Shown one piece after another: positions 52,530 through 63,400 of a DNA stretch of 64,000 bases (position 1 is the first letter of the stretch; each line of letters opens with the position of its first letter). The notes under the pieces were generated by a model that did not search any database, was not told the DNA's origin, and saw only the letters and a list, made by a program, of their open reading frames with translations. Source of the stretch: Crossaster papposus (lineage: Eukaryota > Echinodermata > Asteroidea > Velatida > Solasteridae); the NCBI GenBank assembly GCA_037893245.1, contig JBAIAA010000244.1, forward strand, positions 496,001 to 560,000, given 5' to 3'. The position numbers and the translations under genes are program-made.

Positions 52530-53116
52530 AAATATGTAAAGGGAAAGAAGTGTGCATAAGAAATAATAAAGAGAAAGAAGTGTGCATAAGAAATATGTAA
52601 AGGGAAAGAAGTGTGCATAAGAAATATGTAAAAGGAAAGAAGTGTGCATAAGAAATATGTAAAAGGAAAGAAGTGTGCATAGGAAATATGTAAAGGGAAA
52701 GAAGTGTGCATAAGAAATATGTAAAGGGAAAGAAGTGTGCATAAGAAATATGTAAAGAGAAAGAAGTGTGCATAAGAAATATGTAAAGGGAAAGAAGTGT
52801 GCATAAGAAATATGTAAAGGGAAAGAAGTGTGCATAAGAAATATGTAAAGGGAAAGAAGTGTGCATAAGAAATATGTAAAGGGAAAGAAGTGTGCATAAG
52901 AAATATGTAAAGGGAAAGAAGTGTGCATAAGAAATATGTAAAGGGAAAGAAGTGTGCATAAGAAATATGTAAAGGGAAAGAAGTGTGCATAAGAAATATG
53001 TAAAGGGAAAGAAGTGTGCATAAGAAATAATAAAGGAAAAGAAGTGTGCATAAGAAATATGTAAAGGGAAAGAAGTGTGCATAAGAAATATGTAAAGGGA
53101 AAGAAGTGTGCATAAG

Positions 53117-53152
53117 AAATAAACACATGATGTGGGAACAAGCCCTCGAGTT
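53117..53152. repeat. Type-B 36-mer
   Basis: Canonical type B. It follows 19 31-mers, two of which lack one base (AAATAATAAAG near 52,561 and 53,027). Confidence 0.93.
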
Positions 53153-54609
53153 AAATATGTAAAGGGAAAGAAGTGTGCATAAGAAATATGTAAAGGGAAA
53201 GAAGTGTGCATAAGAAATATGTAAAGGGAAAGAAGTGTGCATAAGAAATATGTAAAGGGAAAGAAGTGTGCATAAGAAATATGTAAAGGGAAAGAAGTGT
53301 GCATAAGAAATATGTAAAGGGAAAGAAGTGTGCATAAGAAATATGTAAAGGGAAAGAAGTGTGCATAAGAAATATGTAAAGAGAAAGAAGTGTGCATAAG
53401 AAATATGTAAAGGGAAAGAAGTGTGCATTAGAAATATGTAAAGGGAAAGAAGTGTGCATAAGAAATATGTAAAGGGAAAGAAGTGTGCATAAGAAATATG
53501 TAAAGGGAAAGAAGTGTGCATAAGAAATATGTAAAGGGAAAGAAGTGTGCATAAGAAATATGTAAAGGGAAAGAAGTGTGCATAAGAAATATGTAAAGGG
53601 AAAGAAGTGTGCATAAGAAATATGTAAAGGGAAAGAAGTGTGCATAAGAAATATGTAAAGGGAAAGAAGTGTGCATAAGAAATATGTAAAGGGAAAGAAG
53701 TGTGCATAATAAATATGTAAAGGGAAAGAAGTGTGCATAAGAAATATGTAAAGGGAAAGAAGTGTGCATAAGAAATATGTAAAGGGAAAGAAGTGTGCAT
53801 AATAAATATGTAAAGGGAAAGAAGTGTGCATAAGAAATATGTAAAGGGAAAGAAGTGTGCATAAGAAATATGTAAAGGGAAAGAAGTGTGCATAAGACAT
53901 ATGTAAAGGGAAAGAAGTGTGCATAAGAAATATGTAAAGGGAAAGAAGTGTGCATAAGAAATATGTAAAGGGAAAGAAGTGTGCATAAGAAATATGTAAA
54001 GGGAAAGAAGTGTGCATAAGAAATATGTAAAGGGAAAGAAGTGTGCATAAGAAATATGTAAAGGGAAAGAAGTGTGCATAAGAAATATGTAAAGGGAAAG
54101 AAGTGTGCATAAGACATATGTAAAGGGAAAGAAGTGTGCATAAGAAATATGTAAAGGGAAAGAAGTGTGCATAAGAAATATGTAAAGGGAAAGAAGTGTG
54201 CATAAGAAATATGTAAAGGGAAAGAAGTGTGCATAAGAAATATGTAAAGGGAAAGAAGTGTGCATATGAAATATGTAAAGGGAAAGAAGTGTGCATAAGA
54301 AATATGTAAAGGGAAAGAAGTGTGCATAAGAAATATGTAAAGGGAAAGAAGTGTGCATAAGAAATATGTAAAGGGAAAGAAGTGTGCATAAGAAATATGT
54401 AAAGGGAAAGAAGTGTGCATAAGAAATATGTAAAGGGAAAGAAGTGTGCATAAGAAATATGTAAAGGGAAAGAAGTGTGCATAAGAAATATGTAAAGGAA
54501 AAGAAGTGTGCATAAGAAATATGTAAAGGGAAAGAAGTGTGCATAAGAAATATGTAAAGGGAAAGAAGTGTGCATAAGAAATATGTAAAGGGAAAGAAGT
54601 GTGCATAAG

Positions 54610-54645
54610 AAATAAACACATGATGTCGGGACAAGCCCTCGAGTT
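54610..54645. repeat. Type-C 36-mer
   Basis: Same C-type core as the element 2,116 bp upstream; the two are eta duplicates. Confidence 0.93.
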
Positions 54646-55232
54646 AAATATGTAAAGGGAAAGAAGTGTGCATAAGAAATAATAAAGAGAAAGAAGTGTG
54701 CATAAGAAATATGTAAAGGGAAAGAAGTGTGCATAAGAAATATGTAAAAGGAAAGAAGTGTGCATAAGAAATATGTAAAAGGAAAGAAGTGTGCATAGGA
54801 AATATGTAAAGGGAAAGAAGTGTGCATAAGAAATATGTAAAGGGAAAGAAGTGTGCATAAGAAATATGTAAAGAGAAAGAAGTGTGCATAAGAAATATGT
54901 AAAGGGAAAGAAGTGTGCATAAGAAATATGTAAAGGGAAAGAAGTGTGCATAAGAAATATGTAAAGGGAAAGAAGTGTGCATAAGAAATATGTAAAGGGA
55001 AAGAAGTGTGCATAAGAAATATGTAAAGGGAAAGAAGTGTGCATAAGAAATATGTAAAGGGAAAGAAGTGTGCATAAGAAATATGTAAAGGGAAAGAAGT
55101 GTGCATAAGAAATATGTAAAGGGAAAGAAGTGTGCATAAGAAATAATAAAGGAAAAGAAGTGTGCATAAGAAATATGTAAAGGGAAAGAAGTGTGCATAA
55201 GAAATATGTAAAGGGAAAGAAGTGTGCATAAG

Positions 55233-55268
55233 AAATAAACACATGATGTGGGAACAAGCCCTCGAGTT
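55233..55268. repeat. Type-B 36-mer
   Basis: Canonical type B, 2,116 bp after the element at 53,117. The 587-bp run before it contains the same two one-base deletions. Confidence 0.93.
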
Positions 55269-56198
55269 AAATATGTAAAGGGAAAGAAGTGTGCATAAGA
55301 AATATGTAAAGGGAAAGAAGTGTGCATAAGAAATATGTAAAGGGAAAGAAGTGTGCATAAGAAATATGTAAAGGGAAAGAAGTGTGCATAAGAAATATGT
55401 AAAGGGAAAGAAGTGTGCATAAGAAATATGTAAAGGGAAAGAAGTGTGCATAAGAAATATGTAAAGGGAAAGAAGTGTGCATAAGAAATATGTAAAGGGA
55501 AAGAAGTGTGCATAAGAAATATGTAAAGGGAAAGAAGTGTGCATAAGAAATATGTAAAGGGAAAGAAGTGTGCATAAGAAATATGTAAAGGGAAAGAAGT
55601 GTGCATAAGAAATATGTAAAGGGAAAGAAGTGTGCATAAGAAATATGTAAAGGGAAAGAAGTGTGCATAAGAAATATGTAAAGGGAAAGAAGTGTGCATA
55701 AGAAATATGTAAAGGGAAAGAAGTGTGCATAAGAAATATGTAAAGGGAAAGAAGTGTGCATAAGAAATATGTAAAGGGAAAGAAGTGTGCATAAGACATA
55801 TGTAAAGGGAAAGAAGTGTGCATAAGAAATATGTAAAGGGAAAGAAGTGTGCATAAGAAATATGTAAAGGGAAAGAAGTGTGCATAAGAAATATGTAAAG
55901 GGAAAGAAGTGTGCATAAGAAATATGTAAAGGGAAAGAAGTGTGCATATGAAATATGTAAAGGGAAAGAAGTGTGCATAAGAAATATGTAAAGGGAAAGA
56001 AGTGTGCATAAGAAATATGTAAAGGGAAAGAAGTGTGCATAAGAAATATGTAAAGGGAAAGAAGTGTGCATAAGAAATATGTAAAAGGAAAGAAGTGTGC
56101 ATAAGAAATATGTAAAGGGAAAGAAGTGTGCATAAGAAATATGTAAAGGGAAAGAAGTGTGCATAAGAAATATGTAAAGGGAAAGAAGTGTGCATAAG

Positions 56199-56234
56199 AA
56201 ATAAACACATGATGTGGGAACAAGCCCTCGAGTT
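56199..56234. repeat. Type-B 36-mer
   Basis: Canonical type B after 30 31-mers, downstream of an AAGACA/CATATG marker pair. Confidence 0.93.
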
Positions 56235-57319
56235 AAATATGTAAAGGGAAAGAAGTGTGCATAAGAAATATGTAAAGGGAAAGAAGTGTGCATAAGAAAT
56301 ATGTAAAGGGAAAGAAGTGTGCATAAGAAATATGTAAAGGGAAAGAAGTGTGCATAAGAAATATGTAAAGGGAAAGAAGTGTGCATAAGAAATATGTAAA
56401 GGGAAAGAAGTGTGCATAAGAAATATGTAAAGGGAAAGAAGTGTGCATAAGAAATATGTAAAGGGAAAGAAGTGTGCATAAGAAATATGTAAAGGGAAAG
56501 AAGTGTGCATAAGAAATATGTAAAGGGAAAGAAGTGTGCATAAGAAATATGTAAAGGGAAATAAGTGTGCATAAGAAATATGTAAAGGGAAAGAAGTGTG
56601 CATAAGAAATATGTAAAGGGAAAGAAGTGTGCATAAGAAATATGTAAAGGGAAAGAAGTGTGCATAAGAAATATGTAAAGGGAAAGAAGTGTGCATAAGA
56701 AATATGTAAAGGGAAAGAAGTGTGCATAAGAAATATGTAAAGGGAAAGAAGTGTGCATAAGAAATATGTAAAGGGAAAGAAGTGTGCATAAGAAATATGT
56801 AAAGGGAAAGAAGTGTGCATAAGAAATATGTAAAGGGAAAGAAGTGTGCATAAGAAATATGTAAAGGGAAAGAAGTGTGCATAAGAAATATGTAAAGGGA
56901 AAGAAGTGTGCATAAGAAATATGTAAAGGGAAAGAAGTGTGCATAAGACATATGTAAAGGGAAAGAAGTGTGCATAAGAAATATGTAAAGGGAAAGAAGT
57001 GTGCATAAGAAATATGTAAAGGGAAAGAAGTGTGCATAAGAAATATGTAAAGGGAAAGAAGTGTGCATAAGAAATATGTAAAGGGAAAGAAGTGTGCATA
57101 TGAAATATGTAAAGGGAAAGAAGTGTGCATAAGAAATATGTAAAGGGAAAGAAGTGTGCATAAGAAATATGTAAAGGGAAAGAAGTGTGCATAAGAAATA
57201 TGTAAAGGGAAAGAAGTGTGCATAAGAAATATGTAAAGGGAAAGAAGTGTGCATAAGAAATATGTAAAGGGAAAGAAGTGTGCATAAGAAATATGTAAAG
57301 GGAAAGAAGTGTGCATAAG

Positions 57320-57355
57320 AAATAAACACATGATGTGGGAACAAGCCCTCGAGTT
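57320..57355. repeat. Type-B 36-mer
   Basis: Canonical type B after 35 31-mers, downstream of an AAGACA/CATATG marker pair. Confidence 0.93.
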
Positions 57356-58502
57356 AAATATGTAAAGGGAAAGAAGTGTGCATAAGAAATATGTAAAGGG
57401 AAAGAAGTGTGCATAAGAAATATGTAAAGGGAAAGAAGTGTGCATAAGAAATATGTAAAGGGAAAGAAGTGTGCATAAGAAATATGTAAAGGGAAAGAAG
57501 TGTGCATAAGAAATATGTAAAGGGAAAGAAGTGTGCATAAGAAATATGTAAAGGGAAAGAAGTGTGCATAAGAAATATGTAAAGAGAAAGAAGTGTGCAT
57601 AAGAAATATGTAAAGGGAAAGAAGTGTGCATTAGAAATATGTAAAGGGAAAGAAGTGTGCATAAGAAATATGTAAAGGGAAAGAAGTGTGCATAAGAAAT
57701 ATGTAAAGGGAAAGAAGTGTGCATAATAAATATGTAAAGGGAAAGAAGTGTGCATAAGAAATATGTAAAGGGAAAGAAGTGTGCATAAGAAATATGTAAA
57801 GGGAAAGAAGTGTGCATAAGAAATATGTAAAGGGAAAGAAGTGTGCATAAGAAATATGTAAATGGAAAGAAGTGTGCATAAGAAATATGTAAAGGGAAAG
57901 AAGTGTGCATAAGAAATATGTAAAGGGAAAGAAGTGTGCATAAGAAATATGTAAAGGGAAAGGAGTGTGCATAAGAAATATGTAAAGGGAAAGAAGTGTG
58001 CATAAGAAATATGTAAAGGAAAAGAAGTGTGCATAAGAAATATGTAAAGGGAAAGAAGTGTGCATAAGAAATATGTAAAGGGAAAGAAGTGTGCATAAGA
58101 AATATGTAAAGGGAAAGAAGTGTGCATAAGAAATATGTAAAGGGAAAGAAGTGTGCATAAGAAATATGTAAATGGAAAGAAGTGTGCATAAGAAATATGT
58201 AAAGGGAAAGAAGTGTGCATAAGAAATATGTAAAGGGAAAGAAGTGTGCATAAGAAATATGTAAAGGGAAAGAAGTGTGCATAAGAAATATGTAAAGGGA
58301 AAGAAGTGTGCATAAGAAATATGTAAAGGGAAAGAAGTGTGCATAAGAAATATGTAAAGGGAAAGAAGTGTGCATAAGAAATATGTAAAGGGAAAGAAGT
58401 GTGCATAAGAAATATGTAAAGGGAAAGAAGTGTGCATAAGAAATATGTAAAGGGAAAGAAGTGTGCATAAGAAATATGTAAAGGGAAAGAAGTGTGCATA
58501 AG

Positions 58503-58536
58503 AAATAACACATGATGTGGGAACAAGCCTCGAGTT
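58503..58536. repeat. Shortened type-B 36-mer (34 bp)
   Basis: Two one-base losses are visible: AAATAACACATG lacks one A, and CAAGCCTCGAG lacks one C. CTCGAG itself is kept. Confidence 0.9.
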
Positions 58537-58688
58537 AAATATGTAAAGGGAAAGAAGTGTGCATAAGAAATATGTAAAGGGAAAGAAGTGTGCATAAGAA
58601 ATATGTAAAGGGAAAGAAGTGTGCATAAGAAATATGTAAAGGGAAAGAAGTGTGCATAAATATGTAAAGGGAAAGAAGTGTGCATAAG

Positions 58689-58723
58689 AAATAAACACAT
58701 GATGTGGGAACAAGCCTCGAGAT
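58689..58723. repeat. Shortened type-B 36-mer (35 bp)
   Basis: Lacks one C (CAAGCCTCGAG), as in the neighbour at 58,503, and ends GAT instead of GTT, which removes the minus-strand TAA at its junction. It directly precedes the 111-unit homogeneous run. A 3-base deletion (CATAAATATG) lies near 58,658. Confidence 0.9.
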
Positions 58724-61700
58724 AAATATGTAAAGGGAAAGAAGTGTGCATAAGAAATATGTAAAGGGAAAGAAGTGTGCATAAGAAATATGTAAAGGGA
58801 AAGAAGTGTGCATAAGAAATATGTAAAGGGAAAGAAGTGTGCATAAGAAATATGTAAAGGGAAAGAAGTGTGCATAAGAAATATGTAAAGGGAAAGAAGT
58901 GTGCATAAGAAATATGTAAAGGGAAAGAAGTGTGCATAAGAAATATGTAAAGGGAAAGAAGTGTGCATAAGAAATATGTAAAGGGAAAGAAGTGTGCATA
59001 AGAAATATGTAAAGGGAAAGAAGTGTGCATAAGAAATATGTAAAGGGAAAGAAGTGTGCATAAGAAATATGTAAAGGGAAAGAAGTGTGCATAAGAAATA
59101 TGTAAAGGGAAAGAAGTGTGCATAAGAAATATGTAAAGGGAAAGAAGTGTGCATAAGAAATATGTAAAGGGAAAGAAGTGTGCATAAGAAATATGTAAAG
59201 GGAAAGAAGTGTGCATAAGAAATATGTAAAGGGAAAGAAGTGTGCATAAGAAATATGTAAAGGGAAAGAAGTGTGCATAAGAAATATGTAAAGGGAAAGA
59301 AGTGTGCATAAGAAATATGTAAAGGGAAAGAAGTGTGCATAAGAAATATGTAAAGGGAAAGAAGTGTGCATAAGAAATATGTAAAGGGAAAGAAGTGTGC
59401 ATAAGAAATATGTAAAGGGAAAGAAGTGTGCATAAGAAATATGTAAAGGGAAAGAAGTGTGCATAAGAAATATGTAAAGGGAAAGAAGTGTGCATAAGAA
59501 ATATGTAAAGGGAAAGAAGTGTGCATAAGAAATATGTAAAGGGAAAGAAGTGTGCATAAGAAATATGTAAAGGGAAAGAAGTGTGCATAAGAAATATGTA
59601 AAGGGAAAGAAGTGTGCATAAGAAATATGTAAAGGGAAAGAAGTGTGCATAAGAAATATGTAAAGGGAAAGAAGTGTGCATAAGAAATATGTAAAGGGAA
59701 AGAAGTGTGCATAAGAAATATGTAAAGGGAAAGAAGTGTGCATAAGAAATATGTAAAGGGAAAGAAGTGTGCATAAGAAATATGTAAAGGGAAAGAAGTG
59801 TGCATAAGAAATATGTAAAGGGAAAGAAGTGTGCATAAGAAATATGTAAAGGGAAAGAAGTGTGCATAAGAAATATGTAAAGGGAAAGAAGTGTGCATAA
59901 GAAATATGTAAAGGGAAAGAAGTGTGCATAAGAAATATGTAAAGGGAAAGAAGTGTGCATAAGAAATATGTAAAGGGAAAGAAGTGTGCATAAGAAATAT
60001 GTAAAGGGAAAGAAGTGTGCATAAGAAATATGTAAAGGGAAAGAAGTGTGCATAAGAAATATGTAAAGGGAAAGAAGTGTGCATAAGAAATATGTAAAGG
60101 GAAAGAAGTGTGCATAAGAAATATGTAAAGGGAAAGAAGTGTGCATAAGAAATATGTAAAGGGAAAGAAGTGTGCATAAGAAATATGTAAAGGGAAAGAA
60201 GTGTGCATAAGAAATATGTAAAGGGAAAGAAGTGTGCATAAGAAATATGTAAAGGGAAAGAAGTGTGCATAAGAAATATGTAAAGGGAAAGAAGTGTGCA
60301 TAAGAAATATGTAAAGGGAAAGAAGTGTGCATAAGAAATATGTAAAGGGAAAGAAGTGTGCATAAGAAATATGTAAAGGGAAAGAAGTGTGCATAAGAAA
60401 TATGTAAAGGGAAAGAAGTGTGCATAAGAAATATGTAAAGGGAAAGAAGTGTGCATAAGAAATATGTAAAGGGAAAGAAGTGTGCATAAGAAATATGTAA
60501 AGGGAAAGAAGTGTGCATAAGAAATATGTAAAGGGAAAGAAGTGTGCATAAGAAATATGTAAAGGGAAAGAAGTGTGCATAAGAAATATGTAAAGGGAAA
60601 GAAGTGTGCATAAGAAATATGTAAAGGGAAAGAAGTGTGCATAAGAAATATGTAAAGGGAAAGAAGTGTGCATAAGAAATATGTAAAGGGAAAGAAGTGT
60701 GCATAAGAAATATGTAAAGGGAAAGAAGTGTGCATAAGAAATATGTAAAGGGAAAGAAGTGTGCATAAGAAATATGTAAAGGGAAAGAAGTGTGCATAAG
60801 AAATATGTAAAGGGAAAGAAGTGTGCATAAGAAATATGTAAAGGGAAAGAAGTGTGCATAAGAAATATGTAAAGGGAAAGAAGTGTGCATAAGAAATATG
60901 TAAAGGGAAAGAAGTGTGCATAAGAAATATGTAAAGGGAAAGAAGTGTGCATAAGAAATATGTAAAGGGAAAGAAGTGTGCATAAGAAATATGTAAAGGG
61001 AAAGAAGTGTGCATAAGAAATATGTAAAGGGAAAGAAGTGTGCATAAGAAATATGTAAAGGGAAAGAAGTGTGCATAAGAAATATGTAAAGGGAAAGAAG
61101 TGTGCATAAGAAATATGTAAAGGGAAAGAAGTGTGCATAAGAAATATGTAAAGGGAAAGAAGTGTGCATAAGAAATATGTAAAGGGAAAGAAGTGTGCAT
61201 AAGAAATATGTAAAGGGAAAGAAGTGTGCATAAGAAATATGTAAAGGGAAAGAAGTGTGCATAAGAAATATGTAAAGGGAAAGAAGTGTGCATAAGAAAT
61301 ATGTAAAGGGAAAGAAGTGTGCATAAGAAATATGTAAAGGGAAAGAAGTGTGCATAAGAAATATGTAAAGGGAAAGAAGTGTGCATAAGAAATATGTAAA
61401 GGGAAAGAAGTGTGCATAAGAAATATGTAAAGGGAAAGAAGTGTGCATAAGAAATATGTAAAGGGAAAGAAGTGTGCATAAGAAATATGTAAAGGGAAAG
61501 AAGTGTGCATAAGAAATATGTAAAGGGAAAGAAGTGTGCATAAGAAATATGTAAAGGGAAAGAAGTGTGCATAAGAAATATGTAAAGGGAAAGAAGTGTG
61601 CATAAGAAATATGTAAAGGGAAAGAAGTGTGCATAAGAAATATGTAAAGGGAAAGAAGTGTGCATAAGAAATATGTAAAGGGAAAGAAGTGTGCATAAGA

Positions 61701-62164
61701 AATATGTAAAGGGAAAGAAGTGTGCATAAGAAATATGTAAAGGGAAAGAAGTGTGCATAAGAAATATGTAAAGGGAAAGAAGTGTGCATAAGAAATATGT
61801 AAAGGGAAAGAAGTGTGCATAAGAAATATGTAAAGGGAAAGAAGTGTGCATAAGAAATATGTAAAGGGAAAGAAGTGTGCATAAGAAATATGTAAAGGGA
61901 AAGAAGTGTGCATAAGAAATATGTAAAGGGAAAGAAGTGTGCATAAGAAATATGTAAAGGGAAAGAAGTGTGCATAAGAAATATGTAAAGGGAAAGAAGT
62001 GTGCATAAGAAATATGTAAAGGGAAAGAAGTGTGCATAAGAAATATGTAAAGGGAAAGAAGTGTGCATAAGAAATATGTAAAGGGAAAGAAGTGTGCATA
62101 AGAAATATGTAAAGGGAAAGAAGTGTGCATAAGAAATATGTAAAGGGAAAGAAGTGTGCATAAG
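58724..62164. repeat. Homogeneous 31-mer run (111 apparently identical units)
   Basis: 3,441 bp, exactly 111 x 31, in which I see no substitution or indel. It is bounded on the left by a degenerate type-B element and on the right by a unit missing a base in the purine run (GGGAAAAAGTG near 62,176). Confidence 0.88.
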
Positions 62165-62381
62165 AAATATGTAAAGGGAAAAAGTGTGCATAAGAAATAT
62201 GTAAAGGGAAAGAAGTGTGCATAATAAATATGTAAAGGGAAAGAAGTGTGCATAAGAAATATGTAAAGGGAAAGAAGTGTGCATAAGAAATATGTAAAGA
62301 GAAAGAAGTGTGCATAAGAAATATGTAAAGGGAAAGAAGTGTGCATAAGAAATATGTAAAGGGGAAAGAAGTGTGCATAAG

Positions 62382-62417
62382 AAATAAACACATGATGTGG
62401 GAACAAGCCCTCGAGTT
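62382..62417. repeat. Type-B 36-mer
   Basis: Canonical type B after a 118-unit run. The flanking units carry indels. Confidence 0.93.
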
Positions 62418-62541
62418 AAATATGTAAAGGGAAAGAAGTGTGCATAAGAAATATGTAAAGGGAAAGAAGTGTGCATAAGAAATATGTAAAGGGAAAGAAG
62501 TGTGCATAAGAAATATGTAAAGGGAAAGAAGTGTGCATAAG

Positions 62542-62577
62542 AAATAAACACATGATGTGGGAACAAGCCCTCGAGTT
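62542..62577. repeat. Type-B 36-mer
   Basis: Canonical type B, four 31-mers after the preceding element. Confidence 0.93.
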
Positions 62578-62824
62578 AAATATGTAAAGGGAAAGAAGTG
62601 TGCATAAGAAATATGTAAAGGGAAAGAAGTGTGCATAAGAAATATGTAAAGGGAAAAAAGTGTGCATAAGAAATATTTAAAGGAAAGAAGTGTGCATACG
62701 AAATATGTAAAGGGAAAGAAGTGTGCATAAGAAATATGTAAAGGGAAAGAAGTGTGCATAAGAAATATGTAAAGGGAAAGAAGTGTGCATAAGAAATATG
62801 TAAAGGGAAAGAAGTGTGCATAAG

Positions 62825-62860
62825 AAATAAACACATGATGTGGGAACAAGCCCTCGAGTT
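62825..62860. repeat. Type-B 36-mer (last 36-mer in the window)
   Basis: Canonical type B, eight units after the preceding element. Only 31-mers follow to 64,000. Confidence 0.93.
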
Positions 62861-63400
62861 AAATATGTAAAGGGAAAGAAGTGTGCATAAGAAATATGTA
62901 AAGGGAAAGAAGTATGCATAAGAAATATGTAAAGGGAAAGAAGTGTGCATAAGAAATATGTAAAGGGAAAGAAGTGTGCATAAGAAATATGTAAAGGGAA
63001 AGAAGTGTGCATAAGAAATATGTGTAAAGGGAAAGAAGTGTGCATAAGAAATATGTAAGGGAAAGAAGTGTGCATAAGAAATATGTAAAGGGAAAGAAGT
63101 GTGCATAAGAAATATGTAAAGGGAAAGAAGTGTGCATAAGAAATATGTAAAGGGAAAGAAGTGTGCATAAGAAATATGTAAAGGGAAAGAAGTGTGCATA
63201 AGAAATATGTAAAGGGAAAGAAGTGTGCATAAGAAATATGTAAAGGGAAAGAAGTGTGCATAAGAAATATGTAAAGGGAAATAAGTGTGCATAAGAAATA
63301 TGTAAAGGGAAAGAAGTGTGCATAAGAAATATGTAAAGGGAAAGAAGTGTGCATAAGAAATATGTAAAGGGAAGAAGAAGTGTGCATAAGAAATATGTAA

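Larger units (their letters stand above)
51990..53370. repeat. Higher-order repeat eta, copy 1
   Basis: Contains AAGACA at 51,995, CATATG at 52,147, AAGGAAAAG near 52,380, the type-C 36-mer, AAATAATAAAGAG from 52,561, two TAAAAGG units near 52,629 and 52,660, CATAGG near 52,679, AAATAATAAAGG near 53,027 and a type-B 36-mer. All recur 2,116 bp downstream. Confidence 0.88.
54106..55486. repeat. Higher-order repeat eta, copy 2
   Basis: The markers of copy 1 recur with AAGACA at 54,111, CATATG at 54,263, type C at 54,610, AAATAATAAAGAG from 54,677, CATAGG near 54,795, AAATAATAAAGG near 55,143 and type B at 55,233. The intervening 53,370-54,106 is not part of the match, so this is a spaced direct repeat and not a simple tandem copy. 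Confidence 0.88.
62165..63400. repeat. Indel-rich array segment
   Basis: Small indels cluster here: minus one near 62,176, plus one near 62,353 (AAAGGGGAAAG), minus one near 62,681 (ATTTAAAGGAAAG), plus two near 63,021 (ATATGTGTAAAG), minus one near 63,056 (TGTAAGGGAAAG) and plus two near 63,371 (GGGAAGAAGAAG). Elsewhere in the window indels are several kb apart on average. Confidence 0.85.

Noticed and set aside
53370-57650. 4,203-bp higher-order repeat linking 53,117 and 57,320
   Set aside because: Two linked markers (AAAGAGAAAG and CATTAG) and the type-B elements share a 4,203-bp offset, but a CATAAT variant near 53,707 has no partner. The match covers only a few hundred bases, too short to call a block.
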